Part shown: in pieces, positions 26,737-34,020 of the stretch
Numbering within the stretch: position 1 is the stretch's first letter
Layout of the letters: the number at the start of each line of letters is the position of its first letter
DNA from: Chitinophaga pinensis
GTDB lineage: Bacteria > Bacteroidota > Bacteroidia > UKL13-3
DNA: 64,000 bases
Direction: 5' to 3'
Assembly: GCA_945870425.1 (NCBI GenBank)
Contig: CAMBSD010000001.1
Span: 62,001 to 126,000, forward strand
The notes under the pieces: generated by a model
Told to the model about the DNA's origin: nothing
What the model saw: only the letters and a program-made list of their open reading frames with translations
Database searches by the model: none
Program-made: the position numbers and the translations under genes

Positions 26737-27369
26737 TTAAGTCTGTGTGGTTTTATACAAGGCTGCCAAAAAAGTTTCGCTTTGCTGTGCGCCTGAAATG
26801 GCATATTTGTTATCGAACACAAAGAAAGGCACACCTTGCACCCCAATTTGTTGCGCTTGGTAAATGTCGGATTCTACATCAATAGCAAAGGCATCTGAGG
26901 ACAGCATATCTAAAATGGCATCTGAATGAATACCCAACGACAAGCCTAATTCGAGCAGTACATCATTATCATCAATGTTTTTACCATAAATAAAATAGGC
27001 TTCAAACAACTTTTCTTCACACTCATTCTGCACTTGGTTTTGTTTTGCCAAATGCAACAAACGATGAGCCTTGAAAGAATTGGCCACTATGGCTTTTTCG
27101 AAATCATAATTCAAGCCCAGTTCTTTTGCCATATTAACCACATAATCGGTGGTTTTTCTTGTATACTCCATATCCCAACCTTTGCTTTCGGCCAAGTGTT
27201 CAATGGTATTCTTACTTGGGTCTGTTTGCAAAGCTGGGTTCAATTGAAAACTTCGCCACACAATTTCTACTTCATCTTTGTTTTCAAACTGAGCCAAAGC
27301 ATTCTCAAATCTGCGTTTCCCAATATAACAAAAGGGACACATCACATCACTCCAAATTTCTACTTTCAT
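26737..27369 (-). CDS. DsbA-family oxidoreductase (FrnE-like)
   Basis: A 210-residue thioredoxin-fold protein with an inserted helical domain and the redox motif CPFC at residues 11-14 (SDVMCPFCYIGKRRFE). The cis-proline loop is GVQGVPFFVF, and AISGAQQSETF closes the fold, which together are typical of the cytoplasmic FrnE/DSBA-like subgroup. No signal peptide is present, so it is not a periplasmic DsbA. It may isomerise or oxidise thiols in the cytoplasm; the substrate is unknown. Its ATG directly follows the stop codon of fhs with no base between, implying coupled translation. Confidence 0.87.
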   Translation of the reverse strand: MKVEIWSDVMCPFCYIGKRRFENALAQFENKDEVEIVWRSFQLNPALQTDPSKNTIEHLAESKGWDMEYTRKTTDYVVNMAKELGLNYDFEKAIVANSFKAHRLLHLAKQNQVQNECEEKLFEAYFIYGKNIDDNDVLLELGLSLGIHSDAILDMLSSDAFAIDVESDIYQAQQIGVQGVPFFVFDNKYAISGAQQSETFLAALYKTTQT

Positions 27370-29034
27370 TTAGCTCAGACCCGTTATTTCTCCGTTTACA
27401 ACATCAATTACCATAGCAGCTGGGTCTTTAGGTAAGCCTGGCATACGCATGATTTCTCCTGCCACAGCTACAATAAAACCAGCACCATTGTTCAAAATTA
27501 GGTTTTCAATATGTAGGGTAAAACCCTCTGCTGCAGCCACACGCGAAGCATCATCACTAAAACTAAATTGCGTTTTAGCGATACAAATTGGCAAATTGGA
27601 TGCACCTAAATCATTGATTTTTTTCAAAGCAGCTTTCGCATTTTTACCCAAGGTTATGCCATTGCCTTTGTATACGGTTTTTACAATTTGAGTGATTTTT
27701 TCTTCAATACTTTGGTTTACATCATAGGTATGATTGATAGGTTTTGAAGGTTTATTCTCAATCACCTCTACCACCTTTCGAGCCAATGACACTGCTCCAT
27801 CTCCACCTTTGGCAAAGCCCTCATTGATGGCAAATTCAGCACCTTTTTCTTTGCACCAGTTCTCGATAAATGCTACTTCTTCATCGGTATCAAAACCAAA
27901 TTTATTCAATGCTACAATTACAGTTTGACCAAATTTTTGAAGGCTTTCAATATGTCTTTCAACATTTTTAATACCTTCTATCAAACCTTCCATATTGGGT
28001 TGTTTGATAAGCTTCTCGTCCACCTTGCCATGCAACTTGATAGATTGCGTGGTAGTAACCAATACAGTTGCCTTTGGAGCAATACCCGCAGCACGACATT
28101 TGATATTCAAAAATTTCTCTCCACCCAAATCACTTCCAAAACCCGCTTCGGTGATGGCATAATCAGCATATTGCATTGCCGATTTGGTCGCCATGATACT
28201 GTTACAACCATGCGCAATATTGGCAAAAGGACCGCCATGAATAAAGGCTGCACCCTTTTCGATGGTTTGCACCAAGTTGGGTTGAAAAGCATCTTTCAGC
28301 AATGCCACCAAAGCACCTGCTGCACCAAGGTCTTTCACATAGAAAGGTGAATTATCAAGGCGATAGCCAAGTAGAATATTTTCCAATCTTTTTCTTAAAT
28401 CATCCAAAGAAGTGGCTAAGCAAAATATAGCCATAATTTCAGAAGCAGGGGTAATATCAAAACCTGTTTCTGTAGGAATGCCATTGCTTGAGCCATTCAA
28501 TCCTGAAAGCATATAACGCAAGCTGCGGTCGTTCACATCCAATACCCTGCGCCACAAAATTTGTCTAAGACCTTTTCCATTGTTTTTGTTATGGTATTGG
28601 TAATTATCAACCAAAGCCGCTAAGGTATTATTAGCAGAGGTGATGGCATGAAAATCTCCTGTAAAATGCAGGTTGATATCCTCCATAGGTAGCACTTGGC
28701 TATATCCACCACCGGCAGCACCGCCTTTCATTCCAAAGCAAGGACCAAGGCTTGGTTCACGCAAAGCTACAATGGCTTTCTTTCCAATTTTATTCAAGCC
28801 TTGTGCTAAGGCCACTGAGGTAGTGGTTTTACCACTTCCGCTCTTATTGGGTGTGGTGGCAGTTACCAATATCAAATTTGATTGGGCAATTTTTGCTTCA
28901 TCAAAACTTACATTTACTTTGGCTTTGTATTTACCGTATTGCTCCAGTTGGTCTTCATGTATGCCAACCGATGCAGCAATTTTTTGGATGGGTGATAATT
29001 GTGTTTCGTGCGCTATTTCTATATCTGATTTCAT
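27370..29034 (-). CDS. fhs: Formate-tetrahydrofolate ligase
   Basis: A 554-residue cytoplasmic enzyme joining formate to tetrahydrofolate with ATP, giving 10-formyl-THF for purines and one-carbon transfer. Marks are the P-loop ATTPNKSGSGKTTTSVALAQ, ALREPSLGPCFGMKGGAAGGGY, FTGDFHAITSANN and LYxGNGITLG near the end. Length matches the family (about 555). The ATG at 29034 (MKSDIEIAHETQLSP) is chosen over upstream codons that add an unrelated 14 residues. It is followed without gap by the DsbA-like gene. Confidence 0.95.
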   Translation of the reverse strand: MKSDIEIAHETQLSPIQKIAASVGIHEDQLEQYGKYKAKVNVSFDEAKIAQSNLILVTATTPNKSGSGKTTTSVALAQGLNKIGKKAIVALREPSLGPCFGMKGGAAGGGYSQVLPMEDINLHFTGDFHAITSANNTLAALVDNYQYHNKNNGKGLRQILWRRVLDVNDRSLRYMLSGLNGSSNGIPTETGFDITPASEIMAIFCLATSLDDLRKRLENILLGYRLDNSPFYVKDLGAAGALVALLKDAFQPNLVQTIEKGAAFIHGGPFANIAHGCNSIMATKSAMQYADYAITEAGFGSDLGGEKFLNIKCRAAGIAPKATVLVTTTQSIKLHGKVDEKLIKQPNMEGLIEGIKNVERHIESLQKFGQTVIVALNKFGFDTDEEVAFIENWCKEKGAEFAINEGFAKGGDGAVSLARKVVEVIENKPSKPINHTYDVNQSIEEKITQIVKTVYKGNGITLGKNAKAALKKINDLGASNLPICIAKTQFSFSDDASRVAAAEGFTLHIENLILNNGAGFIVAVAGEIMRMPGLPKDPAAMVIDVVNGEITGLS

Positions 29035-29564
29035 TGGATGATATCTTTTAAAATGCAAAATAATCAAATTACTCACTAAAAAAAATGTGCTTGCTTAACT
29101 TCTGCTGTGATTATTTGTTTAAAAATTGACGTCTATGGTTTTGATTTATTTGCCAAGCATAACTTGAAATTTATAAAAGTAAATATATTTGTTTCAGTCC
29201 CCACTGTTCGGAGTCTTGTGTGCTGGGCAATAGCGAAGCTGACTCCGAATAAATAAATGAAAAATGAGTTTGCAACTCATCTATTCTTATAGGTTTCCAA
29301 CAACAACATCTAACCCCATGCCCAAAAACCACCCCACCCCCAAACATCATAAAAAAAAAACAAATACTCATACCAATTATATGGCAGCATACACAAAAAC
29401 ATAACTTGCTTTTGTGCTATAATATTTTTAATATTGGTTAAAACCTTAAAAGATGAGATTATGCTAATACTAATTTACATAGTATTTTTAGCTAGCATAT
29501 TTCATGCTTGTAAATAATATGCACCCACCAAGAATATTTTTTGATATACCTGCTAGTGTATTAG
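29035..29564. other. Intergenic stretch upstream of fhs and the T9SS pseudogene
   Basis: About 530 bases without an intact gene. It holds a 9-bp perfect inverted repeat, TTCGGAGTC/GACTCCGAA (29207-29249), and a small hairpin ATGAGTT-TGC-AACTCAT (29264-29280). An ATG at 29519 opens a 22-codon frame that ends at 29587 and could be the frameshifted front of the next pseudogene. No RNA gene is recognised. Confidence 0.5.
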
Positions 29565-30173
29565 CTCTCATGCCCAACTATGCAATGGGATAGCTCGGCA
29601 TATTTTACAAATGCTACAAGTCCATCAAGCAGCACTAATACCTATCTTTGGGATTTTGGTGATGGTTCGGCAAAATCAACAGATGTAAATCCTTTCCATA
29701 CTTTCCCTGCTTTTGATAGCAATTATGCAGTGTGTTTAACTGCTACAAATAGATGTGGAAGCTATACTTATTGCGATACAGTTTGGATTGATAGTTTACA
29801 TATTGGAGGAGGCTTTAAGGAAATAGCAATGGGTCATCCTGAACGCAGTGAAGAATCTAAAGATGCTTCGGAACACAGCAAGACGAATGCGAGCAACAAT
29901 CATCAACCGACAACAAACAACTGCCAACTAAGTAACTATCCAAATCCATTTGACCAATCAACCATAATTGATTATGAGATATGGCAAACATATAGCAAAG
30001 CGTAATTGAGAATTAGCAATGTTTTAGGACAAGAAGTGTATAGCCAAAAACTAAACAGACCTATGTACAAGGTTCAAATAGATGGTTCTGCGCTGCATGA
30101 TGGTTTGTATTACTATTCGCTAGTTGTAGATGGTGTAGTGAAATTAACTAAAACCATGAGTGTGATTAGGTAG
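29565..30173 (+). pseudogene. Remnant of a T9SS-secreted PKD-domain protein, stopped by TAA
   Basis: The frame encodes a piece of a PKD domain (TYLWDFGDGSAKSTDVNPFHTF), a linker, and a type IX secretion sorting domain opening YPNPFDQSTIIDYE. TAA at 30003-30005 cuts the sorting domain, but the same frame then continues as LRISNVLGQEVYSQKLN and ends GLYYYSLVVDGVVKLTKTM at the TAG of 30171. The usual family sequence has Glu where the stop is, so one G-to-T change explains it. The front of the protein (signal peptide, rest of PKD) is missing. The linker at 29833-29880 is encoded by a dispersed repeat (HPERSEESKDASEHSKT). It is inferred to be a dead surface or adhesin-type gene. Confidence 0.8.
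29833..29880 (+). repeat. Dispersed repeat lying inside the T9SS pseudogene
   Basis: GTCATCCTGAACGCAGTGAA followed by GAATCTAAAGATGCTTCGG is a known style of Bacteroidota intergenic repeat related to the hairpin at 19643. Here it is read in frame as HPERSEESKDASE. Confidence 0.6.
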
Positions 30174-30352
30174 TTATATAATGTTATCCTCCAAAGAAAA
30201 GAGAATATAGCTATCCCTTAATATAAACCTATTATAAAATGTTAAACGAATACTATGCACATGAAAATGGCAGAAATAATTTTATATTTTCTCATAAAAG
30301 ATAGATTTACTCATTGACGCTTCAAAATTGTGAATTTCAAATTATAAGTTTT

Positions 30353-30392
30353 AATTTATCTTTATAATGTGAACCATAAAAAAAATTTATGA
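30353..30392 (+). repeat. Diverged copy of the LysR promoter/start region
   Basis: Bases 30365-30392 match 32629-32656 at 25 of 28 positions (shared core AACCATAAAAA), and the preceding 12 bases match at 9 of 12. The second copy covers the -7 box and ATG of the LysR gene. The two copies flank the three-gene envelope operon. Confidence 0.7.
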
Positions 30393-30412
30393 CTCACATT
30401 ATCAATTTTTTT
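30364..30412. terminator. AT-rich dyad between convergent genes
   Basis: ATAATGTGA and TCACATTAT are perfect arms. Inner CATAAA and TTTATG also pair, so the 39-bp dyad (30364-30402) can fold as one long hairpin, followed on the plus strand by CAATTTTTTT. It lies between the T9SS pseudogene and the end of the leftward operon, and may serve both, or be an operator. Confidence 0.55.
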
Positions 30413-31496
30413 ATGGACTCACCAAGTGAATTCCTATTTGAAAATACATGGCACCAGTAAGATTATTGATCATCGCATACTCCCTTTTCCCAAAAAAACC
30501 TCTATAAAAATCATTTCCATCATCAAGATAGTCTGCTTTGTATGAGTAATTGTGACGATATCCTAATTGCAAGCTGCCCCAAATAAATCCAAATAATTTC
30601 TTTTGAAATTCAGTTCTCAATCTAAGTTCGCCTCTTCTTAACTCTAAGCTTCGATTTTGATCTGACAAACCATTTAATCGATAAGATTGACCCTCTAATT
30701 CGTATCCAATAAGCATTAAATTGCTAGGATTGAATTTTTTGCGAACATGGGCTCTAGCCGGAAAAAGAATTTCTGTTCCCCATTTCCTGCTCGAAGAAGT
30801 CCAATTGAACATAAAAACCGGTATGTAGTTCATTTCGCCCACTCTATATGTTCTAGATATTCCAATTGCCCATTGTTTTCTATCTGAAGGTCTTTTACCC
30901 CACAATAGAGCTGCAGAATACCTAAGATAATTTAAGGACTGAGGATTAGCAATAGAATAATTGCCATTTAAATCAGCTGATACCTGTAACAAAATAAATT
31001 GTTTTTCATTCAAAGGCTTATAAAGTGTGGAGTGCAATCCTGCTGTTGTTAGGCCTTTTTGAATTTCATCAATACTTGAATTACTTACTGCACCATTTTT
31101 GGTTCTATCCTTTACTTGATAGTTTACATCCCAATAATTTAAACCTACCTGCCACACAATACTATTTTTAGAAATTACTGGAATATTTGCAAACAAACGA
31201 AGACCTCCGACATAATTCAACTCAGCCTTTTCATTTATATCCCCTTCTTTTAAAGAAGTTGAATATTTTCCTATTTCTGATACTGATAAAGTATGTGGAA
31301 GTTGAGCATCAAAGGCCACTGAAACAAACCTCTGTGGAATTAGATCCAGAATTTTTGGATTGCAAAAAACTTTGGATTTAGTATCTGTATAGGTTACGTT
31401 ATCATATTCACTAAAATCTTCAACGATTGAATCTTGTTGAGCAAATGAATCTGAATTCTGAAACCAAAAAAGGCATAAAAGGAAAAAGTATCTCAT
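30411..31496 (-). CDS. Putative outer membrane beta-barrel protein
   Basis: A 361-residue protein with a signal peptide (about 1-19, ending SFAQQ). The body is rich in alternating hydrophobic/polar strands and aromatic residues (IVWQVGLNYWDVNY, FILLQVSADLNGNYS, WGSLQLGYRHNYSY), ending MYFQIGIHLVSP with a hydrophobic C-terminal strand. This is the pattern of an outer membrane barrel of the DUF6268 kind, though I cannot assign a family firmly. It is the last gene of a leftward set with the DUF2147 and lipoprotein genes, 15 bases after DUF2147. Function unknown; LysR control from the far end of the operon is inferred. Confidence 0.62.
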   Translation of the reverse strand: MRYFFLLCLFWFQNSDSFAQQDSIVEDFSEYDNVTYTDTKSKVFCNPKILDLIPQRFVSVAFDAQLPHTLSVSEIGKYSTSLKEGDINEKAELNYVGGLRLFANIPVISKNSIVWQVGLNYWDVNYQVKDRTKNGAVSNSSIDEIQKGLTTAGLHSTLYKPLNEKQFILLQVSADLNGNYSIANPQSLNYLRYSAALLWGKRPSDRKQWAIGISRTYRVGEMNYIPVFMFNWTSSSRKWGTEILFPARAHVRKKFNPSNLMLIGYELEGQSYRLNGLSDQNRSLELRRGELRLRTEFQKKLFGFIWGSLQLGYRHNYSYKADYLDDGNDFYRGFFGKREYAMINNLTGAMYFQIGIHLVSP

Positions 31497-31511
31497 CCAA
31501 TTAAAAGTAAA

Positions 31512-31970
31512 TTATTTTTTATTAACCATTAATCTTTTCCATACGTCTGTTCTTCCTAAAGCTTTAACCCCTATATAGCCTCTTATATCCAGGGTGTTTT
31601 CATCTTTCATGTTTATGACACAACTGTATAAACTTCCACTCTCAGGATCGTAAATGGTTCCCTCTTTCCATTCATTTTTTTCATTGTAAATAAAATCTTT
31701 TAGCATACGGTACCCCTTCAGAGGAACATTGCGCATTGATTCATCTGGGTTATTTTTATCTAATTTTGGAGCATTCGTTGCAGCATCTAAAGGTTCTTTT
31801 AACCATACAATCTTTCCATAATACTTGGAGCCAATTTTTTCTATTTTAATTCTTGCTTTTCCATTACTTGGTTCCCAAAGACCAATTATTCTATCTCCCT
31901 CATCTGAAGTTAAAGACGTTAACAAAAAAAACAGAAGAGAGGTTGCAAATATTTTTTTAAATGTTTTCAT
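31512..31970 (-). CDS. DUF2147 secreted protein
   Basis: A 152-residue protein with a signal peptide (about 1-22) and a DUF2147 domain: IIGLWEPSNGKARIKIEKIGSKYYGKIVW at the front, then PLKGYRMLKDF, WKEGTIYDPESGSLYSC and LDIRGYIG...TDVWKR. The family is a small beta-barrel, likely in the periplasm, with no agreed function. It sits in the middle of the leftward envelope operon, 20 bases after the lipoprotein gene and 15 before the barrel gene. Confidence 0.85.
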   Translation of the reverse strand: MKTFKKIFATSLLFFLLTSLTSDEGDRIIGLWEPSNGKARIKIEKIGSKYYGKIVWLKEPLDAATNAPKLDKNNPDESMRNVPLKGYRMLKDFIYNEKNEWKEGTIYDPESGSLYSCVINMKDENTLDIRGYIGVKALGRTDVWKRLMVNKK

Positions 31971-31990
31971 AATATCAATGTTTAAATTTA

Positions 31991-32512
31991 TTATTTTAAA
32001 GATAATTCAAGTTCTAAGTTTGCTGTAAATGAAATATTTTGTTCTATCTCATTTAAGAAATTTGCATCTAAAATGAGAGTTCCTCCTTCCAAAAAATAAG
32101 GTACCAAGGCTTTTTGCTCTTTGGCAATAGACAACTGAATGTTTTGACCTCCAATTGGAAGGGGATTTATAAAAGCTAACTTTTGCATACTTTCCTTTTC
32201 GCTTACTACCTGCATAGTTAAGTCTTGAATATTGATTGCCAGGGAGTCTAGGGATATAGATGCCTTTACTATTTTTATTTCTTTAAGTTGCTCCCGTTTA
32301 TATCCTTTTTGTTGCAGAAATTTAATTATATCTGAACCTATTTTTCCTTGAAATGAGTTTGGACCTTCAAAATAGGGCCCTTCAGCAGATAAAGTTATAG
32401 GCTCGAGGACAAGGTTCTCTATGTTTTTTTTGCCACAAGAAGAGAGTAAAAATATAGCTGATATGAAATATAAAAATATATTCATTCTTGCTAATTTCAA
32501 TGATGTTATCAT
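31991..32512 (-). CDS. Predicted lipoprotein, first gene of LysR-divergent operon
   Basis: A 173-residue protein with an N-terminal hydrophobic segment and lipobox LLSSC (Cys26), so it should be lipidated after LspA cleavage. The rest is a beta-rich domain (ENLVLEPITLSAEGPYFEGPN..., ending ISFTANLELELSLK). I do not recognise the family. An ATG nine codons in (32485) gives a more standard signal peptide and is an alternative start. The gene diverges from the LysR regulator with 140 bases between, which carry promoters for both and a palindrome. Confidence 0.7.
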   Translation of the reverse strand: MITSLKLARMNIFLYFISAIFLLSSCGKKNIENLVLEPITLSAEGPYFEGPNSFQGKIGSDIIKFLQQKGYKREQLKEIKIVKASISLDSLAINIQDLTMQVVSEKESMQKLAFINPLPIGGQNIQLSIAKEQKALVPYFLEGGTLILDANFLNEIEQNISFTANLELELSLK

Positions 32513-32544
32513 TTTTGGTTAACTAGGGTTTAAAATTTAAATTG

Positions 32545-32566
32545 ACTCTCATTCTAGAATAAGAGT
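32545..32566. promoter_or_regulatory. Palindromic candidate operator
   Basis: ACTCTCATTCT and AGAATAAGAGT are inverted arms with a single mismatch, centred at 32555/32556 on TAGA. It lies in the intergenic region between the divergent lipoprotein and LysR genes, upstream of the LysR -33 box and within the probable leader of the lipoprotein mRNA. Confidence 0.5.
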
Positions 32567-32587
32567 ATTTTTAGTGTGAACTTTCTT

Positions 32588-32595
32588 CAAATATA
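32588..32595 (-). promoter_or_regulatory. -7 box for the leftward envelope operon
   Basis: TATATTTG read on the minus strand is an exact TAnnTTTG match, 75 bases before the lipoprotein ATG. The -33 element is not clear. Confidence 0.45.
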
Positions 32596-32597
32596 GA

Positions 32598-32628
32598 TTG
32601 GAATAAAAAATTGTATTATTTATTTTTG
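32598..32628 (+). promoter_or_regulatory. LysR gene promoter
   Basis: TTG at 32598-32600 and TATTTTTG at 32621-32628 are separated by 20 bases, a close fit to the Bacteroidota housekeeping promoter. The leftward -7 box lies just upstream, so both promoters could be controlled from one site. Confidence 0.6.
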
Positions 32629-32652
32629 TAATGTAAACCATAAAAATAAATT

Positions 32653-33576
32653 ATGAATTATACTTTAAATCAATTGCAGATTTTTTTGAAAGTGGTACAA
32701 GCACAGAGTGTTACTAGAGCCTCAGAGGAATTAAATTTAACGCAGCCTGCAGTTTCAATTCAACTTAAAAACTTTCAAGATCAGTTTGATATACCTCTAA
32801 CCGAAGTGATTGGTAGGAAGATTTTTGTTACCGATTTTGGGTATGAGATTGCCCACGCTGCTGAAAATATAATTAATCAAGTGTATGCCATTAATTATAA
32901 AACCTTAGCCTATAAAGGACAGCTGAGTGGGCGATTGAAAATCTCAGTTGTCTCAACTGGAAAATATGTGATGCCCCAATTTTTGGCAGATTTCATGAAA
33001 CAACACGAAGGTATAGAATTACTTATGGATGTAACAAACAAAAGCAAGGTGATTGAAAGTATAGAAAACAATGAAGTGGATTTTGCATTGGTTTCTATTT
33101 TACCTGATAAGCTCAATATCGAAAAAATGGACTTACTCCAAAATAAATTGTATTTGGTGGGAAATGGGCAACAAAAGTATAAGATAGGAATCTTTGCAAA
33201 AGAATTATTTAAAGATTTGCCTCTTATTTTTAGAGAAAAAGGTTCTGGTACTAGACAATCTATGGAGAGTTTTTTTGTTAAAAACAAAATTGATGTACTG
33301 AAAAAGATGGAGTTAACTTCCAATGAAGCTGTTAAGCAGGCACTTGTGGCTGGGTTGGGTTATTCTATTATGCCACTTATCGGAATCAAAAACGAATTAC
33401 ATAACAAAGAATTGCAAATTATTCCTATTAGAGGTCTGCCCATTAAAACTACATGGCGTTTAATTTGGCTAAAAGGTAAAAAGCATTCGCCCGTTTCACT
33501 TGCTTTTATGGATTACCTAAAAAAAGAAAAATCAAAAATTGTACATGAAAAATTTAATTGGTATGAGCAGTATTGA
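32653..33576 (+). CDS. LysR-family transcriptional regulator
   Basis: A 307-residue regulator. The N-terminal winged helix (about 1-62) reads LNQLQIFLKVVQAQSVTRASEELNLTQPAVSIQLKNFQ, the classic LysR helix-turn-helix. The rest is a two-lobe effector domain (LKISVVSTGKYVMPQFL, then RLIWLKGKKHSPVS), similar in style to CysB/CbbR regulators, but the ligand cannot be told. It is divergent from the three-gene envelope operon, the standard layout for a LysR protein and its target, so these genes are the likely targets. It converges with folB at an 11-base gap. Confidence 0.92.
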   Translation: MNYTLNQLQIFLKVVQAQSVTRASEELNLTQPAVSIQLKNFQDQFDIPLTEVIGRKIFVTDFGYEIAHAAENIINQVYAINYKTLAYKGQLSGRLKISVVSTGKYVMPQFLADFMKQHEGIELLMDVTNKSKVIESIENNEVDFALVSILPDKLNIEKMDLLQNKLYLVGNGQQKYKIGIFAKELFKDLPLIFREKGSGTRQSMESFFVKNKIDVLKKMELTSNEAVKQALVAGLGYSIMPLIGIKNELHNKELQIIPIRGLPIKTTWRLIWLKGKKHSPVSLAFMDYLKKEKSKIVHEKFNWYEQY

Positions 33577-33587
33577 GGATTTTGCAA

Positions 33588-33944
33588 TTATTTCAAACTC
33601 AATCTCACCTTGGCATTGGCACCATTAAAGTTGCTAGCGGGATTGTGTTTTGTAATATAAACCGTAATATTTTCGACACTGCTAAAAGTCATGTTTATTT
33701 TTCTCAAGATATTGGATGCCACTTCTTCAATTAAATCGCGGCTTATGTCCATTTCTTTTTTCACAATTTCGTAAACTAATTCGTAGTTTATTACCTCGTT
33801 TATGCCCTTAAACTCCTTATTGTCTGAACATTGCTCGTCAATATAAACTGCTACAGTAAATTTCCCACCTTTTACTTTTTCATCTGGGTATAATCCGTGG
33901 TATGAAAAAAATTCCATGTTTTCTAAAGCAGTTTGCAAGTTCAT
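33588..33944 (-). CDS. folB: Dihydroneopterin aldolase FolB
   Basis: A 118-residue cytoplasmic enzyme of folate synthesis that splits 7,8-dihydroneopterin to 6-hydroxymethyl-dihydropterin and glycolaldehyde. Marks are the active-site opening MEFFSYHGLYPDEKVKGGKF, INYELVYEIV and LIEEVASNIL (with the general-base glutamate). Length fits the family. It stands alone on the minus strand; 76 bases separate it from the divergent acyl-CoA dehydrogenase. Confidence 0.93.
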   Translation of the reverse strand: MNLQTALENMEFFSYHGLYPDEKVKGGKFTVAVYIDEQCSDNKEFKGINEVINYELVYEIVKKEMDISRDLIEEVASNILRKINMTFSSVENITVYITKHNPASNFNGANAKVRLSLK

Positions 33945-34020
33945 TTGTTATAATTTTTAAACAAATACAAAAAAGCTACATTCGCAGCAAATAAAAAAGA
34001 CAATTTTATATAAGTAGAAT

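Noticed and set aside
29035-29564. tRNA or small RNA gene in the gap upstream of the T9SS remnant
   Set aside because: No cloverleaf, CCA end or conserved tRNA box could be found by eye, and hairpins are short and isolated.
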